64,000 nucleotides of DNA from JBEKIK01 sp963845975. Lineage in GTDB: Bacteria; Planctomycetota; Planctomycetia; Pirellulales; Thermoguttaceae. This document shows positions 58,595-64,000 of this stretch, piece by piece. Numbering within the stretch: the first letter of the stretch is position 1; every line of letters begins with the position of its first letter. The DNA is taken from contig CAWJUD010000002.1 of the NCBI GenBank assembly GCA_963845975.1, positions 1,798,001 to 1,862,000 of the forward strand, read 5' to 3'. Below the pieces are notes generated by a model, which searched no databases, was not told where the DNA came from, and was given only the letters and a program-made list of their open reading frames with translations. The position numbers and the translations under genes are program-made.

Positions 58595-58918
58595 CTAGTC
58601 ATCCTCTTCGCCGTACATTTCCTCTAAGTAGTCTTTTGCCTCTTGCTCAGTGTCGAAAACTGCCCACTCAGTACAATCCAAGTAACCCGGCGCAGATAAT
58701 CGTGCGCCGTAACCTTCCCGGATTGCAAGGTTATAAATGCGGTCCCCTTCCAAGTAATCGCGTAAAAGGGATTCGCACCGCCGACAATTGGCGGAGTTTT
58801 CGTCAAAGGGTGGCAAATTGATTCCCAATTGTTCGACAGGAACCCACTCCGTACCGCAATTGGTTTCCACTTCCGCCCACCGTTCTTTCTCTGTTATATC
58901 TGGTTGCATGAATCCCAT
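58595..58918 (-). CDS. Hypothetical element protein
   Basis: About 107 residues from the ATG at 58918 (leader AAAGTAACACCT); an ATG at 58942 overlaps the preceding gene and is the alternative. Four Cys residues occur, among them ANCRRCESLLRDYLEGDRIY, which could hold a metal. The C-terminus is WAVFDTEQEAKDYLEEMYGE. Function unknown. Confidence 0.6.
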   Translation of the reverse strand: MGFMQPDITEKERWAEVETNCGTEWVPVEQLGINLPPFDENSANCRRCESLLRDYLEGDRIYNLAIREGYGARLSAPGYLDCTEWAVFDTEQEAKDYLEEMYGEEDD

Positions 58919-58931
58919 AGGTGTTACTTTC

Positions 58932-59114
58932 TTACTTTGCATCGTTACACGTTTGAATGTTTAATTCATCGCGCAGAATTGCTAACCTTTGATCTAGCTT
59001 TGCCAGTTTTACAATAAAGAATCTTCGATTCTTAATTTGTGGCAAAGCGCGTTCAAGTGAAGTGATTGCCTCTTGCGTCGAATGATACGCCATGCGCTGT
59101 AATGTGTTATTCAT
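58932..59114 (-). CDS. 60-residue helical protein
   Basis: A small basic-acidic helical protein (QRMAYHSTQEAITSLERALP; FFIVKLAKLDQRLAILRDEL). It starts 2 bases after the preceding stop in the same operon. The leader is weak (TCATAACC). Confidence 0.5.
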   Translation of the reverse strand: MNNTLQRMAYHSTQEAITSLERALPQIKNRRFFIVKLAKLDQRLAILRDELNIQTCNDAK

Positions 59115-59116
59115 GG

Positions 59117-59623
59117 TTATGATTGTACTAAATGTTTCCGCGCTGCCCTCAAGTCTTCAGCTAGATACTTTGTTTGCTGTCTCATTCCCTTGACGGTCTT
59201 GCCGATCAATCCGTAAACCTTTCGGGCTTTCCCTTTCCCAATGCAAGATTCAATATATCTACTGCGAAGATTAACACCGGTAACAGTAAACTGTTCGGGC
59301 AACCACTGGCAACCGGGAAACATTTCAATCCAAGCCAAAGCAAGGAAAGGTGTGCAATCCATGCCGCAACACGTCAGCCCAAACCATATTTCCCCATCCC
59401 AATCGAACGCGAACACGTTACCGAGATAAGCCGGAACAGAAAGCGCGCCGGAAGAAAATCCGGTATTCCATATCGTGTTCCAAAGTGGTTCGATGTAGCC
59501 CGATCCGTCGCAATCCTCACAACGTTCCTTTTCACCCTTGCACGTTGGGTAGGTTAGATCAATATCATGGGTGGTTATGAATTCCGCCCAATCGTCTATG
59601 TGATAGGTTTGTAATGCTGTCAT
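59117..59623 (-). CDS. Hypothetical protein with DnaJ-like Cys motif
   Basis: A 168-residue protein behind GGAGCAACAACC. Near the N-terminus it has YPTCKGEKERCEDCDGSGYI, a zinc-finger-like CxxC element as in DnaJ. It is followed by a conserved hydrophobic block (VFAFDWDGEIWFGLTCCGMD; LALAWIEMFPGCQWLPEQF). The C-terminus is basic. The family recurs on plasmids and prophages, function unknown. Confidence 0.65.
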   Translation of the reverse strand: MTALQTYHIDDWAEFITTHDIDLTYPTCKGEKERCEDCDGSGYIEPLWNTIWNTGFSSGALSVPAYLGNVFAFDWDGEIWFGLTCCGMDCTPFLALAWIEMFPGCQWLPEQFTVTGVNLRSRYIESCIGKGKARKVYGLIGKTVKGMRQQTKYLAEDLRAARKHLVQS

Positions 59624-59646
59624 GGTTGTTGCTCCAATTGCTGTTG

Positions 59647-59802
59647 CTAACTTCGATTGCCTCTTAAATTTCTAAACGCCCATTCGACCCATGTTTCATA
59701 CAACCTGCGCCAAGCTTTTGTATTTCTGCGCGGGACACGTTTGCCCTTACTTTTCCACCATGCTTCCGCATGATCGGCCAGAGTTTTGCATTTAGCTTTC
59801 AT
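59647..59802 (-). CDS. 51-residue basic protein
   Basis: ATG at 59802, stop at 59647. It is Trp- and Arg-rich (KAKCKTLADHAEAWWKSKGK; NTKAWRRLYETWVEWAFRNL), so nucleic-acid binding is plausible. It starts 2 bases after the stop of the upstream gene; the leader GTGTAACG is weak. Confidence 0.55.
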   Translation of the reverse strand: MKAKCKTLADHAEAWWKSKGKRVPRRNTKAWRRLYETWVEWAFRNLRGNRS

Positions 59803-59804
59803 CG

Positions 59805-60026
59805 TTACACCTCAAAGGGTGGTAAACATTCCGGCCGTACCGCATAAGGCAAACAGAGTCTTACAAGGGTAAGGGCGTTGTCAAAACTTTTACCCGTTGC
59901 CATTAGTGTTGCAATTGCGCCGACGATGATTCCACGGGCATATACTGGGTTAGTGTTTGCATCGGGTGCAACGTTGTATAAGGCATTTATCAATACTCTT
60001 TTGTTTTTTAGTGTTTTGGTTTTCAT
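59805..60026 (-). CDS. 73-residue hypothetical protein
   Basis: Leader GGAGCAACAACC. The sequence NPVYARGIIVGAIATLMATG is a hydrophobic helix, possibly buried or membrane-associated; the remainder (SFDNALTLVRLCLPYAVRPE) is helical. A pattern known from mobile-element small genes, function unknown. Confidence 0.6.
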   Translation of the reverse strand: MKTKTLKNKRVLINALYNVAPDANTNPVYARGIIVGAIATLMATGKSFDNALTLVRLCLPYAVRPECLPPFEV

Positions 60027-60069
60027 GGTTGTTGCTCCTAAGCTTGGTTTTCTCGGATTCTCAATTCCC

Positions 60070-60219
60070 CTACTGCATTCCCCTTGCTGTCATACAATGG
60101 CGCAACTCCGCGCCATCCCTGATTAGTTCGATTGTCTTTCGTAGTATTCCGATAGATTCGGTTGCAAGTCGATGATCTAATCTTGGATCGGACAGGGTGA
60201 AAATAATGTTTACTGTCAT
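60070..60219 (-). CDS. 49-residue hypothetical protein
   Basis: ATG at 60219 behind TAGGAGCAACACCT, stop at 60070. Product TVNIIFTLSDPRLDHRLATE, then SIGILRKTIELIRDGAEL. The shared leader is the main evidence that it is expressed. Confidence 0.5.
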   Translation of the reverse strand: MTVNIIFTLSDPRLDHRLATESIGILRKTIELIRDGAELRHCMTARGMQ

Positions 60220-60249
60220 AGGTGTTGCTCCTAGTTGCTAAGATTAGTT

Positions 60250-60417
60250 TTATTCAGTCCCATTTAGTCCGCATTCTTTTAGGAACCGAGTAAAATTGAA
60301 TCGGTCGTTAAACTGCCAAAGGTTGTTAGCCATTAAACGCGCTACCCGTTCGCGTTCTTTTTGGTCAGTAATTTGTTTAATCACTTCCGCAATGGCCTTA
60401 AAATGTTTCTTTGTCAT
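60250..60417 (-). CDS. 55-residue conserved mobile-element protein
   Basis: ATG at 60417 behind TAGGAGCAACACCA, stop at 60250. Product TKKHFKAIAEVIKQITDQKE, RVARLMANNLWQFNDRFNF and TRFLKECGLNG. This matches a frequent short family on plasmids and phages (KKhFkaIAeiIk...FdrxRFLxACG), function unknown. Confidence 0.65.
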   Translation of the reverse strand: MTKKHFKAIAEVIKQITDQKERERVARLMANNLWQFNDRFNFTRFLKECGLNGTE

Positions 60418-60449
60418 TGGTGTTGCTCCTAGTCGCAGATTCTTAGCTG

Positions 60450-60626
60450 CTAAGCTACTCTGATAATCAGATCGTTACCTTCCACACGTCCGCCTTGACC
60501 TAGATAATTAGCCCAATATGCTGCGCTATACTGCCCTGTAATGGCGTAGGCAATCCATGCAGCAATGTCCAAAGTAATCTCTTGGCTTGTGCCTTTAATC
60601 GGACATTCAAGAAGTGGCGTACACAT
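60450..60626 (-). CDS. 58-residue hypothetical protein
   Basis: ATG at 60626 behind GGAGGAC, stop at 60450. Product CTPLLECPIKGTSQEITLDI, AAWIAYAITGQYSAAYWANY and VEGNDLIIRVA. The ribosome-binding site lies within the end of the preceding gene, so the two are coupled. Confidence 0.6.
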   Translation of the reverse strand: MCTPLLECPIKGTSQEITLDIAAWIAYAITGQYSAAYWANYLGQGGRVEGNDLIIRVA

Positions 60627-60628
60627 GG

Positions 60629-60811
60629 TTAAGTCCTCCGGTATCTTTGAACAGTAAGAATTAACTGATAACCGTTGCCCACGCGCTCATGGATGAAAAT
60701 TCTTTCTACTGCATAGTGTTGTAGTGCATGGGTAACCAAAGCATGAGCGCTGTTTGCGTCTACTAATTGCTGAATGGAATCGTTATGTGTCGTTAAGGTT
60801 ATTCGATACAT
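60629..60811 (-). CDS. 60-residue hypothetical protein, first gene of the minus operon
   Basis: ATG at 60811 behind AAGGGAGAAAC (the frame is open to 60859 but would overlap the promoter). Product YRITLTTHNDSIQQLVDANS, AHALVTHALQHYAVERIF and a basic C-terminus. Directly downstream of the operator-bearing promoter. Confidence 0.6.
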   Translation of the reverse strand: MYRITLTTHNDSIQQLVDANSAHALVTHALQHYAVERIFIHERVGNGYQLILTVQRYRRT

Positions 60812-60847
60812 TGTTTGTTTCTCCCTTATGCTTTGCCCTCTACATAA

Positions 60848-60875
60848 AGAGTACACCATCTTTGTGACTAGTCAA
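60848..60875 (-). promoter_or_regulatory. Promoter of the minus-strand operon with shared operator
   Basis: Minus strand: TTGACT (60875-60870), 16-base spacer, TACTCT (60853-60848). The operator TACACCATCTTTGTG (plus strand 60852-60866) overlaps the spacer and -10. A weaker copy, TACGCCAGCATAATG, follows at 60951-60965. Confidence 0.75.
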
Positions 60876-61502
60876 AGTAAGACTTTAGAGAATTAACTTA
60901 AATCATCTAAAATAATCTATACAAGGCTGGATTATGAGGTATTTAATGAGTACGCCAGCATAATGACCATAGTTGCCAATGAAGCACCAAACACACCTCA
61001 ATTGAATGCCCCGTACTAAGGATGAATCGTTTATACGCGATTCTGAGAAGGGCTTGCCGAGAAGGTATTGGGACATGACCAAGGCTATTAGAATGCAACC
61101 AGCGCAATTGTACGCAACCAGTTACGGGCAAGACGATAACGGGAATCCCTCGCGCGGTTATAGTTGAATAACCTAGCGTTTTATTGGACAAGGTTGCAAT
61201 AATCTTTGTTCATTCAAACACAAGATACTTGACAAGGCATTAGGCAAGATTGATTGTCCGTTTCGCAGGTGTAACGGGACGTTAGCCAGCATTGTCCCTA
61301 TTATATTAGGGACAAACACGGACACAGATTGCCTTAACACTATGGCAAATTAGCGCTTATATCAGCATGAGTTAGAGACTATTAAGCTATTCATACCGGC
61401 CGATGATACCGGGTGGGGTCAAATTTGCCAATGGTGACGAAAATTTTCAGCGCTGAGAATGCCTTGCTCTTTCGACTGTCAAGTTACAAATCAGGAGCAT
61501 GA

Positions 61503-61865
61503 CTGACGCGGCAAAATACCTTTGTACTTGAGCGAGGTAGCAAAATGAGAAAAATAGGTATCAAAATTATCGCGGAGGTAGCAATTTGCTACCTTTGTAA
61601 GTTCAACTTGCACTTGAGATTACGAGAACGGAGGTAGCAAAACAGGGGTTCGATAGCGTTTCTTATATTATCCATTTTATAGAACATTAAATTTGGGAAA
61701 TAAATAAAATATATATATAGGTAAATAATGGGGAAAACGGCCTCGGAACCCTATTTTGCTACCTTTTTGGCGTAAGATCAAACTGAATAGCAAGTTACAA
61801 AGGTAGCGGTTTCAAAATTTTGCTACCTCCAATTTTCAATTTGCTACCTCAGTCTGACGCGGCAA
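61503..61865. repeat. Iteron-like array, candidate replication origin or centromere
   Basis: The unit GAGGTAGCAAAAT recurs: plus at 61534 and 61631; as a 19-bp palindrome AGGTAGCAATTTGCTACCT at 61576-61594; minus at 61753, 61817 and 61838; with variants at 61556 and 61800. A very AT-rich stretch lies at 61660-61735. The array is bracketed by exact copies of CTGACGCGGCAA (61503-61514 and 61854-61865). Iterons plus an AT-rich block are typical of plasmid origins. No Rep gene is recognised nearby. Confidence 0.65.
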
Positions 61866-61878
61866 GTGTCGCCGGTTC

Positions 61879-62280
61879 TCAGCCACTTGGTATCGAGACT
61901 GGTCCAGCTAAGTCAGCAGGCCAACTGGCAAGCAACTCGAACATCTCGTCGAAGTCCTCTCGCCAGTCTCCATCGTTGTGTTCAATCAAAAATCTGGCCA
62001 ATGCCACCGTTCCAGGCCCATTTGATCCGATCGAGTAACCGGTGGCCAAGTATGCTTCGCCATTCTTAAACACAATGAGGACACCCCCATCGCCGCTGTT
62101 AAGAATAGCCAGTATGGATCGCTGAGGAGAACTAGAGACAATGTTGTGCAGGTTCCGTGTGGTCGTTGCGGGATCGCCGCACTCCGGCTCCAGCTTGATA
62201 CCATCACAGAGGGGTTGGTATTGCTTACAGCCCTGTTTGAAGGCATTCAGCATTTCATTGTCAATGCGGATTTGGGACAT
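61879..62280 (-). CDS. Hypothetical protein beside the iteron region
   Basis: A 133-residue protein (LNAFKQGCKQYQPLCDGIKL; AILNSGDGGVLIVFKNGEAY; ARFLIEHNDGDWREDFDEMF). No family recognised. It is divergent from the recombinase-like gene and ends 14 bases from the iteron array, so a link to replication or partition is possible but unproven. Confidence 0.65.
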   Translation of the reverse strand: MSQIRIDNEMLNAFKQGCKQYQPLCDGIKLEPECGDPATTTRNLHNIVSSSPQRSILAILNSGDGGVLIVFKNGEAYLATGYSIGSNGPGTVALARFLIEHNDGDWREDFDEMFELLASWPADLAGPVSIPSG

Positions 62281-62310
62281 GATTTCACCTGACCTTTGCT
62301 TTGGTTTTCC

Positions 62311-62337
62311 TTGACAATCATAAGGTTGGTGTAATAC
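62311..62337 (+). promoter_or_regulatory. Promoter of the recombinase-like gene with shared operator
   Basis: TTGACA (62311-62316) and TAATAC (62332-62337), 15-base spacer. The operator is present in inverted orientation, CATAAGGTTGGTGTA (62319-62333), i.e. TACACCAACCTTATG on the minus strand. Confidence 0.65.
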
Positions 62338-62372
62338 TTGTACAGAACGTTAAACGTGACAAGGAATCAAAC

Positions 62373-63068
62373 ATGCAGATTATTGCATATTATTCACTGG
62401 TTGACAAGAAGGTGGAAGATCAGCGGCTGGCGGTTGAGGCTTTTTCATCCGCGAATGAGGCTAAGATAATAGCCAGTTACATTGAACGCCGTGCTCGCAA
62501 GTATTCCTGGGCAAAATTGACTCAGGCAATTGAACACTCAACGAAAACAGGGAGCCTTCTGGTCATCGCCAAATTGGGCCGGCTGGAGTACAACGTTGCA
62601 GTTACTCAGCTTTTGCAGTCTTCCCAGGCCAATTTTGTGTGTCTTGACAAGCCACATATTACTCGGGATTCGATACACATGGCTGCGGAGATCGCCTGGG
62701 ACAAAGTACAAAGAGCCAGTCAGCGTAAACGGGATACATTTGGCAAATTAAAGGCACAAGGGGTAAAATTTGCGTCTGCACGCCCGGATCATTGGAAAGG
62801 TAGAGAGTATCTGCGAGGTGCTAAAAAAGGTGCCAAGGCTAGCGCCAAGGCTCGAACGGAGCGGGCAAAACAAGCTTATGAATATCTTATACCTAAAATT
62901 CAAGAGTATAGGGCCAAAGGCGCGACATTCAATGAAATCGTGGAAGAATTTAATGCTCTGGGCTATTGCACGACAATCGGCACGAAATTCAACCGCCCGA
63001 CTCTAGTCCGCATTCTTCAGCGGGCCGAAGGCACAAAGCCTAAAAAGCGCGAGCCTGTGGAGGTCTAA
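62373..63068 (+). CDS. Serine-recombinase-like protein lacking the usual catalytic motif
   Basis: A 231-residue protein from the ATG at 62373 behind AAGGA. The layout follows small resolvases: IIAYYSLVDKKVEDQRLAVE near the start, GSLLVIAKLGRLEYNVAVTQ in the middle, a helical region and a C-terminal recombinase-like domain (FNEIVEEFNALGYCTTIGTK). In active enzymes the start reads AYYRVS, giving the catalytic Ser; here it is AYYSLV, so the Ser and Arg positions are lost. It may be a DNA-binding regulator derived from a resolvase, perhaps the one that sees the shared operator. That is inference. Confidence 0.65.
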   Translation: MQIIAYYSLVDKKVEDQRLAVEAFSSANEAKIIASYIERRARKYSWAKLTQAIEHSTKTGSLLVIAKLGRLEYNVAVTQLLQSSQANFVCLDKPHITRDSIHMAAEIAWDKVQRASQRKRDTFGKLKAQGVKFASARPDHWKGREYLRGAKKGAKASAKARTERAKQAYEYLIPKIQEYRAKGATFNEIVEEFNALGYCTTIGTKFNRPTLVRILQRAEGTKPKKREPVEV

Positions 63069-63070
63069 CG

Positions 63071-63352
63071 ATGATTGAGCGCGAGAAAACCCAGTGGGGT
63101 GTGCGGCTAATATCAAAACCATTCACCCATGCCAACACAGACATGTATATCCAAGCCGACATATCAAAACCTCGGCCGAATCATAGCCCGGAGATCAAGT
63201 TCTATTTTAGCGGCACAACGGCAGCCCGCCCATTACGGCCTACCGATGTCATCGTTTGGAGGGAGCATTTGAAAGCGATCTCTGACGCGGCAAGGAGTGA
63301 GGCTGCTATGATGAAGGGGCGTCCCGAAGCAAAACGCAAAGTAAAAAAGTGA
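63071..63352 (+). CDS. Hypothetical protein coupled to the recombinase-like gene
   Basis: A 93-residue basic protein starting 2 bases after the previous stop. The sequence (WGVRLISKPFTHANTDMYIQ; EIKFYFSGTTAARPLRPTDV) ends in a Lys/Arg-rich tail (GRPEAKRKVKK). No family recognised. It carries a third copy of CTGACGCGGCAA (63282-63293) within its coding sequence. Confidence 0.6.
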   Translation: MIEREKTQWGVRLISKPFTHANTDMYIQADISKPRPNHSPEIKFYFSGTTAARPLRPTDVIVWREHLKAISDAARSEAAMMKGRPEAKRKVKK

Positions 63353-63451
63353 TCGACTCCCACTTTGCGGCTTTTGTTTCCCCTTATTCCTTGTAAGACA
63401 TAGACTTTTTATACAATATCAGACTGTTCCTAATTTCATCTTACCATGAGT

Positions 63452-63999
63452 TTAGTTGACCTCTGAAAGGATGATTTCACGGAATTTTTGAAAAAGCTGA
63501 TTTTTGGGGTCTAGTTCCACAGCTTTATTTAAATCTGACAAGGATGCCTGGTAATTTGGGGCTATCTGTGCGCCAAAACAAGTCCACGAAGTGCAAAAGC
63601 CGAAGCTGATCCAGGATTAAAGGAGAGTGAACTATTGCAGTAATCAATAGCTGCTGCATAGTCACGTTGCTTGTAACTCTCGATTGCTGCAATCAGATAT
63701 CCGCCTTCCGATTTAATTCCTTTTTTACAATCTCGTCTTGCTTTAGGCCCCAATTCTGCTTCAATCTCTGTCACGAAAGCATACTCAATACGACTGATAT
63801 TTTCAAGAACGGCAGTTCTTCGCTTGTTATATTGTTTTAGAGTTTCTTCAATGGAAGTGCCAAGATTCCTCATTTCCTGAACAGCTTGAAGCTTGTCTTG
63901 AACTGCCTGAAGCATGTCAGGAATGTCAGATATCGGCAACCTGACGACTTGGCGGGCAGTCGCCTTACGCCGGCCTCGTATCCAATCAAAGAGTCCCAT
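63452..63999 (-). pseudogene. TPR-like protein with a single-base frameshift
   Basis: The frame from 63999 (GLFDWIRGRRKATARQVVRL; GGYLIAAIESYKQRDYAAAI; YCNSSLSFNPGSASAFALRG) ends at 63562 in the middle of a TPR unit. With one base restored near 63573 it continues IAPNYQASLSDLNKAVELDP, KNQLFQKFREIIL and ends at 63452, a full repeat and natural C-terminus of about 182 residues in total. The lesion is either recent or a sequencing error. TPR proteins mediate protein contacts; no partner is evident. The start is 1 base from the window edge and could lie further upstream. Confidence 0.65.
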
Positions 64000-64000
64000 G

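Noticed and set aside
61503..61865. CRISPR array
   Set aside because: The repeated units are short, occur in both orientations, have irregular spacing and no cas genes nearby.
16077..63352. One large island from tRNA-Pro to 63 kb inserted by the 49.7-kb integrase
   Set aside because: The tRNA 3' end faces the other side (left), and I found no second copy of its 3' end to the right.

Overview
The window looks like a Planctomycetota chromosome segment. The clearest sign is the LSLESLEERALLS signature near the N-terminus of a giant surface protein at 33.3 kb, a short motif typical of planctomycete exported proteins. A CsrA gene, a Si-specific-type transhydrogenase, a DUF4932 protein and a planctomycete-style zinc-ribbon protein fit this. 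All calls come from reading the sequence and its translations; no database search was possible.

Region 1 (1-16.15 kb) is mostly host-like. It starts with the end of an RND efflux permease and its NodT-type outer-membrane partner. Then come a DUF4932 metalloprotease-like protein, a transhydrogenase, a dienelactone hydrolase, a YycJ-type metallo-beta-lactamase-fold hydrolase, a frameshifted aldo/keto reductase, an HExxH membrane protein and a secreted alpha/beta hydrolase. Two paralogous, previously unrecognised small RNA genes (6.9 kb plus strand, 11.5-11.75 kb minus strand) share promoter geometry, core sequence and terminator stem; one lies just downstream of csrA. A 108-bp direct repeat brackets 12.5-16.1 kb and ends inside a tRNA-Pro(CGG) gene.

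Region 2 (16.2-30.8 kb) is a defence island. A six-gene operon starts at a strong promoter carrying an operator-like repeat: ribbon-helix-helix protein, two-TM protein, nucleoside-deoxyribosyltransferase-like/HTH fusion, ImmA/IrrE peptidase, SIR2-APAZ-type protein and short Argonaute. The last two form a SPARSA-type NAD-depleting immune pair; the four upstream genes look like a built-in control or sensing module. Convergent to it is a type I restriction-modification operon (hsdM-hsdS-HEPN-AlbA_2-two-TM protein-hsdR).

Region 3 (30.8-49.2 kb) holds an ECF sigma factor, a 57-bp palindrome, a 171-bp element with 17-bp inverted repeats, a DUF4326 gene and one 15.8-kb surface-protein gene. Its modules are LamG, PPC, C-type lectin, CARDB, Rhs/YD, cadherin-like, Ig-like and RTX-like. 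It is interrupted by five single-base indels. Three other genes carry the same kind of lesion, so base-calling errors are a serious alternative to gene decay.

Region 4 (49.3-63.4 kb) is a lower-GC integrated plasmid- or phage-like element: tyrosine integrase, DUF932 gene, many tiny genes of plasmid/phage type, an IS3-family insertion, an iteron-like origin candidate and a degenerate serine-recombinase-like protein. Four promoters in this element carry the same 15-bp operator (TACACCANCNTTGTG) in their spacers, suggesting one regulator controls the whole element. Eleven of its genes share a GGAGCAAC-type ribosome-binding leader. The window ends in a frameshifted TPR-like gene.
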